Positions 13,971 to 27,400 of a stretch of DNA of 64,000 nucleotides are shown piece after piece. Below the pieces are notes generated by a model. That model was given only the letters and a program-made list of their open reading frames with translations, had not been told where the DNA came from and did no database searches. This DNA is from Bugula neritina. Taxonomy: Eukaryota; Bryozoa; Gymnolaemata; Cheilostomatida; Bugulidae. The stretch lies in the NCBI GenBank assembly GCA_964035545.1, contig OZ037766.1, positions 7,821,722-7,885,721 of the forward strand, in the 5' to 3' direction. Position 1 is the first letter of the stretch. Each line of letters starts with the position of its first letter. The translations under genes and the position numbers were made by a program.

Positions 13971-15488
13971 TTATTACTTAGTTTTCAACCCACAGACCAT
14001 GTATATGCATTACAAATTTCACTATAGACATAATATATTTTAGTTGCAATATACTGCTCTACCATGTTTTTTATACATTATTCCAATCACTGCTTTTACA
14101 ACTTATTAAGTATTTGAGCATTTTTATTCTGAATATGTGAGAACATGTTGAAAGTTCTAAATTCATGCTGCGCCATCTTATAGCATCTCTATGGTACTAA
14201 ATACCACTGCTGAACTGACCAAACCTTTAGGAGTTGTCTCCCTTACAGGTGCTGCTCAAAAAAAGTCTGCTTATTGTATAATAATTGTGACTTTTTGTTC
14301 ATTCATTAATAAGCTTACTTTTTATGCCATGATATTCTGCAAACCTTATCTATGCCAGTCGTTTAGTAATTAGTAGCTATTGTTATATTTTTCTTGCTTA
14401 ATTTTTGTAATAGGCTACTGAGAGTTTTATTAAAGTTGAATTTCTTAATTTCGAACATTCCAAGTGATGTGGTATAGCTTTTTGCATATTTGTTTCATAG
14501 TTTTCTAGTATCACCTGTTACTGACCACATTCTAAATTTAAGATCATGCACATGTAATTTTTATAATAGTCTATAATGGTCTAGTATCTATAGATTTTCC
14601 ATTACAGTATATATATTTAGCTATTGTTTTTCTGTTGTATGCAATAAATAATTTGATGAATAACCTATAATAGACTACAACAAGAGATCTCTGTGTTCTT
14701 ATTGCTGTGCCTGTACACCTCTGACATCGCGTGTAAATTTTATTGCTATATGCCTATTATTCGTTATTTGCAATGCTCAAAGGTCTTTTTCTCCAAAACT
14801 CAAATAAATTGTTTGAAAACGACTTTCTAGTATTGCATTGTATGATAGGAAAAAACTCCTTTTCACAAGTGATCAGTGTTGAGTAGAATATATATAGAGC
14901 AGCAGCTATCCGATGAACAACCTGCAGTCACCTGCTCTTCCACTCACTCCATGTAACAATAAATGATTCCAGCCAAGTGCGGGTGTCTCACTAAGTACAC
15001 CAGCCTGCACCTCATTGTCATAATGCAGTGGATGCAAAGTTTGATTAGACACTGTCTGTTCTATAATGAAACAATACTTATGTGAAAAAATGAATCTTAC
15101 ATATTGTACTAATTACTGGCTAGCATATGTTCAGCTAGTCTCAGCATTCGCAGGAAATTAGTGCTAACGTCTTGAATAAAGCGCTCATTGGTCACCTAGT
15201 GTGTTAGGAAATTTTTTATCACTGAGTTAACTAAACACTGAAATGCAAGCCTGACACCTGGGCTAGATTTTTGTGATTGCTAGTTGCACCTCCATTGATT
15301 GCGCCTTATTCAATCTCCAGATTCTAGAAATCGTTTCTTGCTTTTCTTCAGCAAGCAGGCGACATCTGGAGCTGGACAGGAAGAGGTGTGGTCTATTGGT
15401 AACCAGAGAAGGAAGTTAGGGCTCCTTAGCCCACCACTGTCAACACCATCCGCTGGTGATACAATTGTTCTCTCCGAATTCAGGCAAA
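13971..15488. other. Intergenic region between myosin and collagen genes
   Basis: This stretch holds the 3' UTR of the myosin gene and the promoter and 5' UTR of the collagen gene. GC content rises from about 15290 to 15488, just before the collagen ATG, as expected for a 5' UTR. A TATA-like run lies near 14888 (atatatatag), but nothing shows that it is used. Confidence 0.45.
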
Positions 15489-18400
15489 ATGCGACGCTCA
15501 TCTGGATATGTTTTTACCCTTCTCTTTTCAGTTTTAGCTACAGGAGTTATAGCTGATAAAGGTAAGAGTTTTTGTATGCAAAGTAACCTAATGGAGCAAA
15601 TAGCAAATGCATGCACCTGTTATTTTTAGTGCCTAGTTGTAAGAAATATATAATAGAATGATCATAACTCTTTAGAAAGTAAATGCTTTGAAATCTATAT
15701 TAATATAAAGTTGCAATAACGAAAATATTTTGTATGTATAAGTATACACTCTTGTTGTCTTTAGATTGGTTATAGGTGCAAATCCAATAAAATCAGTCAC
15801 TTTTTTTCATTGCAATGCATGCATCTGGCTCAGTATCTTGTGAAAATAACTAACCATTACATAACAAATATTACAAAGAACGACATCTTTTACTACCTAA
15901 CTTGGAAACTCTGAACCTAAAGTGGCTATCCTGTGGTTAATTTAAGGTTAACAGCATTATCACCATTTTCACTAAACGTTGCAGTGGTGTATATTTGACC
16001 AGTTCCATTTTTGTCATAAAACTGATTAGTAAATTATGATGAACAAAATTTAATTAAAAAATTTAAGTAAAGCTGAAATTTGAGAGTTTGAAATTTAAAA
16101 ATAATAAAAATAATGTATAGTAAATGTTTCATTGATAATTATAAGTGCTGTGCAATAAACCAGTCAGCAAGATTGTTGTGATGCAAAATATAGTGATCTA
16201 TATTTAGACGCTATATCCAATATACAGTCTGACAGTCCACAAGCCCCTCAAGGACCTTATGGCCGTCCTGGAGAGCCTGGCCCACCTGGTCGCAGGGGAA
16301 TGATTGGTGATCCAGGAAAAGCTGGTGCAAACGGCAAACCTGGCATGCCAGGGAAAATGGGAACTAAGCCGATATTGGTAAGTTAGCCATATATGGTATT
16401 TGTGCAACCTCTTCTTGCATTGTCTAAATAAGTTTTCAAAGTAATGAACAAAATTAATTATTTCTTCACCAACATCAGTTTAAATCATCGTCATTTTTCG
16501 AATACGTTATATTTTACGTGGCTGCTATTTTACATAGCAATACTTTTTAATGGGTCCAAAAAATGAAGACAAATTGCTGTGAAATGCATAAAGTGTGTAA
16601 AAGGCTAGATTCTAAAAAATTGTTCTCCATGTCATTAAAAAATAGTTTTTGCTTAATAACATCATGTCCCAGTAAAAAATGCTGCCCAAGGTCTCAACTA
16701 ACTACTCTGCTTTCACTGCAGTGCATTCTATTTCCCTTCAGATACTTTTGTCTCAATCAAGTCTGAAATTATGGTTCTATTTTTAAGATCGAAAATTTGC
16801 AAACTGTTCTTTAGCTTATGCTTTTTGTGGGGTTTTCAGAAACATTTTATATTTTTATATAAATCCTGTAAATATCTGAAAGCCTGTTAACATTATTTCA
16901 TCGTGCACTAAGAATCACATTTCAGGCAATCTCTTTGTTTTGAGCTCTTGGTAGCATGGAGAGGAAATGATGAACACGCATGCAAACTTGTACAAAGTTA
17001 CACAAATTAATTTAATTAGGATTTTAGTATAGCTAAAGGGGGTATTATTGTAGTCACTTGAAACTGAAGTCTACTGATACATCACCTGCTCAATCTTGTC
17101 TAACCTGAACAGGGTAATGCATAAGATACAATTTTGTTTCAAGCTCACATATGTTCTTTTAGCACGATTTAAGGTAAAATTGCAGAAACAATCAAAGCTG
17201 ATGGCATCTAAGTAAAATTGTTTATACAACTAGAGATGTTTTTATAGGTAACATCACTCAATTCCTTAACACTTGATGTTTGATAACCTATTATACTGCA
17301 GTGTTTAGCCTTTGTGTGAGCAACAAATTTAATATAATATTATTAAGTCCATTAGCATCAAGCATATTATTTGAACTATACATAATTATAAGCTTGATCT
17401 CAGTGAAGTAATAAAAAAAGTAAATTGAGTGGTATAAAGTATTTGCCTAAAAATTGACCTCGCCATCTGTGGTACAGATTTTATTCATTAAAGCATCAAG
17501 TTATTAAATATTCTTATATCACATGACAATATAATAGTTTTTAAATATTAAATGCCAACTTTTAATTTATAATTACATTAAACAGACAATACTTCATAAA
17601 GATAATATAACCTCATTGACTTTTTACTCAATAGAGCTGACCAAATATCCTGTTCAAATTCTGGCCGTAAAAAAGCTTCTAAAATGTATTGAATAGATCA
17701 TTGGTAAATGGGATATCTAACTTCTCATGGCTATATTAACTACAGTTCAAATTTTTGCCAGTGATTACAGTTTTCTAATAAAATTTTACTATAAATTGAA
17801 TTTCTAATCTGGTAAAACCATAAAAATTAATTTTAAACCATCTTATAAAAAATAAGTATGAGATATATTGTAATGTGGCTCAGAAATTACGGATTGGGAA
17901 TACTACTTACATACTTTCAGTTTTAATAAAACAAAAGCTTAAAATGCATAATCAAATTTAGCTTGTTCTCATTTTTCAACTGCTTCTGCAGCATTATATA
18001 TATTAGCAAGTTTACATTTTATAATGCTACGAATAATAATTTAATACTGCTATATATACACTGCTATAATATATACGTTACAGGACCCTCAGCATATAGC
18101 TAGTATGTCTGGTATGGATCTTAAAGGACCACAAGCTTCTCCACCTCAATACATGACTATGGGACCTGTAAGTACCATTACACTTTAATCTTGATATCTC
18201 AACTAGTGTAGCAATTATCTAGACCAGGGGTGTTCAACAATTTCAGAGGGAGAACCACTTTGTAAAATTTACCTTGAGCTGAGGGCCATAGTAGCTACTA
18301 GTATTTTTCAAATTACTTTGTTTCAAATTACTATGAATCATTGCATAATGAAGTCCCAGTAGTTGCTACAGGCTGCATGTTTTGTAGCATGTGTATAAAA

Positions 18401-21400
18401 ACGACATTAGAAAGTGTTATTCACTCTAATTCAAGTAAACTGTGAAAAATAATTTTAGTTTTATGCCTTTAAGGTCACAAAAAATGTAGGCTAAGGGCCA
18501 CTTCCGGCCCTAGAGACACCTGTTAAACAGTCCTGATCTAGACCATGTTGTGGGTCTATGAAAATCAAAAAGAGGCTGAACCTTGCAGTTGTTGCAAGCT
18601 GTTATAATTGATCAATATTGGCAACTGCCCTAAATACAGTGCATGTAAAGCAGTCTTTCAGGCAAGTAGTTAATTTTTGGTTTATTAGTTTTTTAATACA
18701 CTCAGCAAAATAGCAAACGTGCTTACACATTTTGTTTGGAAATAACATTCAGGTGCAATTTTTTAAAATAATCTTTTTAACTATAAAAGCAATCGGAGAA
18801 TACAAGTTATCTTTTTATAATACACTATGCCGTTGGAAAAATTATAAAAAATATAATAGGAATCATTGAGCTAAGGCTATTCAAAGCTGGCAGTCATCAT
18901 TCTTTAGATGTATTGGGTGCAATGAATAATAACACTTATTAACTATAGCTGAGTAGTCTTTCAGTGATTTGGAAATTTATATGCACTAAACTGGATGTAA
19001 AAATGGTGCATACAGCATCTGCCATGCCCATTAATGAATTATGGCATCTTATTATTAAATAGTGATACACGTCAAAGCATTTATAACTTTTATTTATTGA
19101 CATTTCTAACTCAAAGGCCAATAAGAGTAAAGATATTGAGTACCAATTAATACTTCTGATTGTTTTAAGTTCAGAATTACAATTTAAGCCAAAGCCTAGA
19201 GAACTTGTATCTTTCAAAACCAAAGCCTTCAACCTAACCAATTTAAAGGTTGTTTTTTTCAAAGAATATTTTATCCTTTTTGGTTGAAATGCTAACAACA
19301 TAGAAAGTCTAAAAACTTAGTAGATTAAGAGCTTTTGTTTACATAATTGAAAATTCCTTTTAGAGAGCAAAATTTAAAATGGTATGTCACTTAATCTTTA
19401 CATTTGGGTTTATAGAGAATGTTTCACATTATTTTTTATATCTATCAATTTTTTGTATTGTAAACCAGGCTGGAAATAAAAATATTTTATTCGTCTTTTC
19501 CAAGCTCATCTTTGGAAAGTATTAGACTTACTGGGTTACTAGGTTATAAATCATCATCAACATTTCTGGCCTGTCTCTATTGTATAGCATTATAAGCAAT
19601 AACAATTTGGTGGTATCATTTGGGTAGCCTACATATTATGCCATATTCACCAATCAGCAATATATAGTTGAAGGACCATTTCCAACCATCAATTGTTAGA
19701 AACAGTTACAGAACTTAGGCTGTGAAGCTTTACTACTGCAGCTAAACGAGTGCAGCTCATATTACGCGAGAAAAATTTAGCTTCCAATATATGAGATTCA
19801 ACACGCATCAATGGCCTTCAAGTATTTCCTGTGTGTCATTCTACAGTCTACGTAGCTTGTACTGGGATGTAGTGTTCTAGTAACTATTGTTAGCTGCTGC
19901 CTGTGTCTTTAACTCTGTCTATTGCCTTATATTGGTGACAGCCAAAATACACAGACCTCAAATAATAATATAAACCATAAAAATGGCTATAATTAAATCA
20001 ACATTAACTGGCGAGGCTCGATACAGTCGATCACTTTTGCATTATTTTTAGTGACCTAAATGTTGTGTTATCTCTACCGGACAAAATTCAAAAAGTTAAA
20101 CAAATATATAAAATAAAATAAAATAAATTTAAATATAGTTACACAATTATATAAAAATATTAAATTAGAATTTTTCAACTATGTTTTTGGTTTTGCTCCA
20201 ACTACAGACTTTTACTGTAAAAGGTCAGAGGTTAATGTCAGCTGACAGTAATTCTATCCACAAGCCTACTGAAAGGTTGTTCATTTTCATCCAACTACTG
20301 CTTTACGTGGAGGGATAGCTGCTGATGCTAGCTGCTAGTCAGTTCGATATTGGAAGATCAGAGCTAGTTTCTTGTTATTTCATTATTTAATGGTTTTTAG
20401 CTTGAATTCTTATTTCAATTTTTCGACTTTTCATCAGCATTCTATTTGACACAGCATTACTTTTATTACATACCTAATTTTATCAATTTACTGGCTTTAG
20501 CAACAGTTGTGATAGTAAGATATTGTGCTTTTTTGTTATCTTTTTTCAGTAGTACAATCATAATTTACCTCACATTAGCGTTTTGAAAAACCCAGGTATT
20601 GAATTTATTTCAATCATAGCAGATTTCCCGTCTTAACAGATTGAGGGAAACACTGTTTTGTAGCATTCCCTTTTGTTGTCGGCTTTGTGGAGATCTGTTT
20701 GATCACGGGTAGTCTAAAAGCATGTCTCTAGAGTTCTGTACTCACATCTAGAGATTAACTTTTGGTCTACTTGCGACAGTTACACTCAGGGACCTCTCTT
20801 CGTATTTGACCTTAATTACAGCAGCTTTTACCAGAGTTATAAACCTTAGAAAGTCTATGGTAAATTATTATGTGCCCCCATTTAGTTCTAAACACTATGG
20901 CCCATTATGTACAGCTCAAGCAGCCAGATTTAGTAAAATACTCTTCATGAATTCCGAACACTTATAACAAAAATAGCATGAAATGAAGTGCAAATTGTCA
21001 AAAAATACCAAAGTTTGCTTCATTTATAAAGAGAATTATTATAAAAAGTGGTTTATACCTCATAGCGCAGTACCACATTGTACTCCCTGCCAATTTTGGG
21101 TGTAGACAACTCCACCTAGTTGTAAACTAAAATCTGAGTAAATTAACTGAATTTGTACACTCATAAGGTCCTATTATACACTTTAAACAGAAGAATATTC
21201 TAGAAATACATATCATGTTTATATAAAACTTGACTATTTTGTAATAGGGTGCCATGGGATCGCCTGGAGATGATGGACTGATAGGAGCCCAGGGTCCACC
21301 TGGGTTTCCTGGACCTATGGGTGAGCCCGGTGATCAAGGTCCAATAGGTGCTACTGGTGTAAGAGGTTCTCGTGGAATTCCTGGCATGAGAGGCCCAGAA

Positions 21401-24400
21401 GGAGAGAGGGGAAAGGATGGTATGCCAGGACTTACAGGATTCGCTGGACCCAATGGTCCCAATGGCGACAACGGTAAACCTTTGCATTACTCTACGAACT
21501 ACATCAATGCAAGTAATTTTGACTGTATGTGTTAGAATGATGGGTTGATTATATTATAAATACATTGGGCAAAAATGTTGCATTGATGACTAGTATGGGC
21601 CAGAATTATTATGCATAATAATATATATAATATATTTATGCCAGTGTGTTGTTATAGAGATACTTATATATGCATTCGCTTACAGTTTGTCATTTAAAAA
21701 AATACTGTAGGGTTACCTGGTATGACTGGAATGAAAGGAGAGCGTGGATGGAAAGGAGTAAGTGGACCTAAGGGAGAAAGTGGACCTACTGGTTCACGAG
21801 GAGCCATGGGAGATATCGGTAACATGGGACAGCCCGGTATGCCGGTGAGTATTCATAAGACTATTACAGGCATTATATGAATGTTATAGAGATAAGAATT
21901 ATATTTATATTTTCTAATTATGGTTATACTATTTAATTTAATTAGGGAGAAACCGGACCACCTGGCATGAGAGGACGCCGTGGATTAGCAGGACCAGGAG
22001 GTTTGAGAGGACCAGATGGATTACCTGGTGCACAGGGTGCTGTAGGAAACTCAGGACTTCCTGGAAGCATTGGCTTCACTGGTATACCTGGAGAAAAGGG
22101 AAAGCCTGGCCCAATAGGTCCTAAAGGCAGACAAGGTTTGTCATTGCAAATGCATAAAATTGCAGGAAATCTTTTCTTTGTATAGAATGTAGATGCCATA
22201 ATTACATTTGACAGCATAAGCCTAGAATTGTGCTTGCCTTTAGTCATAATATTATGTCATCATGAGCTATTACTTTATGCAGCAAGTATTTTTCCTATAT
22301 ATATTTATCTTTTGAAAATGATAAATCAAATGTATATTGACCAGGTATGCAGGGTGCCCGCGGGGCTCCCGGAGCAAGAGGAGAACAAGGTGAAGCTGGT
22401 GCAGACGGGCCACAAGGGAGAGCGGGTGCTAATGGTGATTATGGCATTGAAGGAGAAAGAGGACCTCAAGGAGTTCAAGGGCAGCAGGGTCCTAATGGAA
22501 TACCTGGCGACAGTGGAGATGTTGGACTTCCTGGACCTAAAGGACCTCAGGTATGACTCATGCAACTAGTGTAAAAATACTTTGATTTCAGCTTAAATAT
22601 TATTACACTTTGTAGTATTGACTTTAATAAAAACAACCATTTAACAGGGAAATCAAGGAGTTGTCGGTAACCGGGGACCAGTAGGTGTCAAAGGAAATAC
22701 CGGACCTCCAGGTGAAGCAGGAGATGTTGGGCCTAAAGGAAAAGTGGGAAATCGAGGTGATGTAGGTGACATGGGGAATCAAGGTAGTCCTGGAGCTCAA
22801 GGCAAAAGAGGAGATCAGGGCTCTCAAGGAGTTCCAGGTACTTTTTCAAGAACCTACAGCTCGTTAGAAATGTATTCAACATAATCATAATGAATATAAA
22901 CCTTGAACAAATAAAAAACGTAAGTAATGGGTTAAATGCTGAAAGAAAGACTATAAATTTACCAAATATGGCTTCACAACTTTAAAATAAACTGTTGGAA
23001 ATTATTCATTGCTGATCAACTTGACAAAAAAGCTGCTACGCAACCATTGACCTTATTAGGGCTTAATATCAATTGATTTCACAGATTACTACAGTTGGCA
23101 ACTCTTTTGCTTTAGCATACAATAAGAAAATTATTTTTAAGTTAACTCTGTGCTTGTGTAGTTGTTAAATAACAAGATAAACTTGTAGGGTAGCAGTATT
23201 TATCGAACCTTATAAAGACAATCTCTAAAAATTATATAAAATTTCTTACCAAACTATTCTGTGGGGTCTGAAGAGTTGAAAAATCTCATCTCTTAGTTAC
23301 TAGCTGAATCTGTGTTCATATCAGACAATACACGTTGTATTTTGTAGGTGAAGAAGGTTCTGCTGGGCCTACTGGAGAAACTGGTGACAGGGGTTCTTAC
23401 GGCATGACTGGAGACTCTGGTGATTCAGTAAGTATGCACCGTGTCTTTTAGTTGGCTTATATTTGTTATTAGAGTCTATGAATTTCTGCAACATTTGCTT
23501 ATTGTACAGGTTTCAGAATACTTGACTTGTGAGAACTGATAAAGCTTTTTTACCAGAAACATGTGTTTTTAATTGTATTTTTTTAATATTTTTTGTGTAA
23601 AATCTACAATTATGTGTTTTATTGGTTTTATAAAGGTTATTTTCTACTAAGGCTGATGCACTTTAACTATTATTACTGTAGTCCCATTTGCCTATAAATA
23701 ACAATCAACTATAAGTGTATACTACACACCTATTATTAACACATGATTGTCAATTTCACTACCTTTAGCATATTTCATGAGCTTTATGTACTACCTGCAG
23801 GGTGATATTGGTGCCCCAGGTCCAGTGGGTGCTCCTGGTAGACGTGGAACACCTGGTAGACAAGGCCATGATGGACCTCATGGTATACCTGGCTTGCAAG
23901 GTATTGATGGTGTAGATGGAAAGCCAGGGCCAAGTGGAGATAGAGGAAATATGGGTGTTTCAGGTGAGCAATCCAAGAGTTGATGATTCTAATTATAGAG
24001 TCCACTGTTCATGCACTGAGCATAAGTAAATATTTTACTCAAAATTCTAAGATATTGACATTTTGCGTAATGATAGGTCCTCCTGGAAAGAATGGAGATC
24101 CAGGATTAGCTGGAGAAAGAGGATTGGATGGTTTAATGGGACCTACTGGGCCACCTGGACCAATGGGAGATAGAGGTCAAGCAGGGTTTCCAGGACCACA
24201 AGGAGTGCCAGGAGAAAATGTAAATATCTATTTGATTTCAGCGAACATAATTTTATGCTAAGCTGTGGTTTTGTTTTTTGCTTTAAATTTTCAATGATTG
24301 TTGACATTGTATTTGATTATATCTACTCAACATGCTATTAGGGTGCCGCTGGACCAATGGGGCCACCTGGTCAAAGAGGTTTGATGGGATTCACAGGCGA

Positions 24401-27400
24401 ACGTGGACCACCTGGTACACCTGGATCCTTTGGTAATCCTGGAGCTGTAGGAGATCCCGGCCCTGTTGGACAAATGGGCCCGGCTGGTCCACCTGGAGAA
24501 ACTGGTATACCTGGTCTAAAGGTAAATGGCTACATGCACAGAAAATTACATACATGCACAGTGAAACTGTAAGCTTCTTAGGTTATCTTATTTCACAACA
24601 TTAGGCTATTACTCGTCTTATCGTATGTTTGGTACTAACTTGTGTTTTGAACTGAAGGATATTTTCAACAACACTGCATTTTTAGTGTTGCTTTATATTA
24701 GCATAATACATGAATACATGATTTCTATTTTCTACGCAGATAATAAAGTTTTCTTGTTGTTAGTGTTTTGGGGAATGACTTGGCAAGACTGTGTACACTT
24801 AGCACTCAAATTAAGATTGTTGAATATATATATAGTGCACTTGCTAATAGAGTCTTTAAATTGTTTTTTCTAATAATAAATGTGTAGTTAGATATCAAAC
24901 GTAGGTGTTTTTAGTTTCTTATATGTCATTGTATAACATTATAGTACAGACATGCATGCTCATGTCATGTTGTAGGGGCCACATGGTGATGCTGGTGCAG
25001 CTGGCCAACCAGGATTTGCTGGTCCAAATGGAGAGGCCGGTTCTCGTGGTGAAACTGGTGAAGTTGGAGAAATGGGAGAATCTGGTCCACAAGGAGCTCC
25101 AGGTATCACTGGTAGCAAAGGAGAGCGAGGTGACATAGGACCTGCAGGTTAGACACTTACATAACCAACCTAATTTGCTTGGAGAGAATGTCTTTTAAAG
25201 TACATCTTACCGCTTTAGAGTTTTGATCTTTAGTTATAATATTACATAGTTTCCACTCACGGCTAAGAACTATTGGATCATCACATTCATATGCCACACT
25301 ATGAATTAGCTCCATCCTTCATGATGCTTTCTAGGTGCTGATGGAGAGACTGGCCGAAGTGGGCCTGATGGTGACGCAGGTGTCCCTGGATTTCCTGGAC
25401 CTCAAGGACCACAAGGTAATATGGGTCTAGCTGGTAGACAAGGTCCAGATGGAGTACAGGGAGATATAGGACCTGCTGGACAACCAGGTAACACTGGCTC
25501 TACCGGCAAGAGAGGAAAGCAGGTATAAAAAATCTTATACCAATAATTTGAAATATTTTATTACTAGTAACATTTGCAAATATTAAAAACTCTCCTAATA
25601 TTGCAATTGGTAGCCATTATCTGTCAATGAACTGTAAATGAGTTTCACACAGTTGGGCTCAACATCAGAGTCTGACAAGTTTCACAGTAATTACAGAGCT
25701 TTGATTGATGTCTTCAGGGTGCAGCAGGAGTTCAAGGAGAGCCAGGTGGTGTTGGAGAATCCGGACCTATGGGTCCTAAAGGAGAAATGGGCATTCCTGG
25801 GCCTCGTGGAGAGGTGGGAGACCAGGGACTCCAAGGAGAACAAGGAGTTGCAGGTTAATTGTTTATGTCATTTATTATAATATGTATCAATTCTAGTGAA
25901 TGTAAATATAAACTTGAAATAATTTGTATGTTCTAATAGTTGTTCATTTACAAAGATAGTAGCATGTCTGTATGTAGCAAGATTTTTGCTGTTAATATGC
26001 GACTGTTATGGTTCAGATTACTATTTATGCTTCACTTCCAATTTATACGCACAGGTAGTCAGCGATCAAAATAGTTTTCATTATTAGTTTATACTTTAAA
26101 AATTAAAACTAACTTAATATACCATCAACAGGTGACGAAGGAGATGTTGGGGCACAGGGTGCTCCTGGATCACGTGGCGATGCTGGTGACGCTGGAGATT
26201 CTGGACCACAGGGAATGCCTGGACGTAATGGAGAAGATGGTTAGTTATTATGGTTAACAGTTATGTTCGTATTACCAACACACGTACATGCCGATTACAA
26301 TCATATACTGTTTGCTATATATATATATATGTCATTATTGTATATTTAGAAAATAAACATTACATATATGTAATTTTTAAGTGATTATTATTGTATACTG
26401 CATTTGGTTTGCACAAATATTCATTATTGTAAATTAGGAAATTCTGTGCCCATAACATATTTTACCAAAATTATGTGTTTAGGTGGCCAGGGGCCAACTG
26501 GATTGATTGGACCACCTGGACCTCAGGGTTTACAAGGCATGGATGGAGATGACGGAGAACCCGGCAGTGTGGGTGAACCAGGTGCTCAAGGAAGCGATGT
26601 AAGTGTGACCTGACATTACATACATAATTATATTCAGTGTTGCATAATAGGGCTGCAGTGGAAATAATTTAAAATATTGATCGCTGTACTAGATGATTGT
26701 TGAAAATGTATATTTCTTAAACTATATGTGATGATAAATTAATGATACATAGGGAAAAGTATAATTTTATTTATTCAACAATGATTAGTGAATAGTGAAA
26801 AGTATATTTGAGGCTTTTGCTTAAAACTTTACTCTCTTGAGTAAAAACAGTGATAATCTTGTAACGGTGGGAATCAGCTTATTCTAATAACTATGTATTT
26901 GTTACATTGGTAGGGCCCAATAGGTGCTCCTGGTCCAACCGGACCTGCTGGTGAAGCAGGAGTTTCTGGAGGGAAAGGACCACAGGGAGATAAGGGAGAT
27001 ACTGGAGAAATGGGACATCCTGGCTCTATTGGAATGTTTGGTGAAGATGGACCACAGGGGCCCACAGGGCCAATGGTAGCACTAAAACATACTTAAAACT
27101 TAAAGATTTATGTGTTCATGTTACATCTTAGCTATTTAGATTTATACTTGTACTATTATACTGAGGCATGTATTAGGGAGATCCAGGTGAAGATGGAAGA
27201 AATGGTAGAGATGGCAACCCTGGACTAGCCGGTATGCCAGGCCAACCAGGACCTAGAGGTATTAGAGGAGACGTCGGACCACCTGGCAATGGTGGCAGAG
27301 ATGGTATGCCTGGAAGGTCCGGTCCTGCTGGAGATAAGGGTGTCCTCGGCTCCATAGGTAACTCCACCATTTACCAAATATGTGATATAGTGGAATATAA

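Noticed and set aside
14880-14900. TATA-like run as the collagen promoter
   Set aside because: It is about 600 nt from the start codon, in DNA full of TA runs, with no supporting element.
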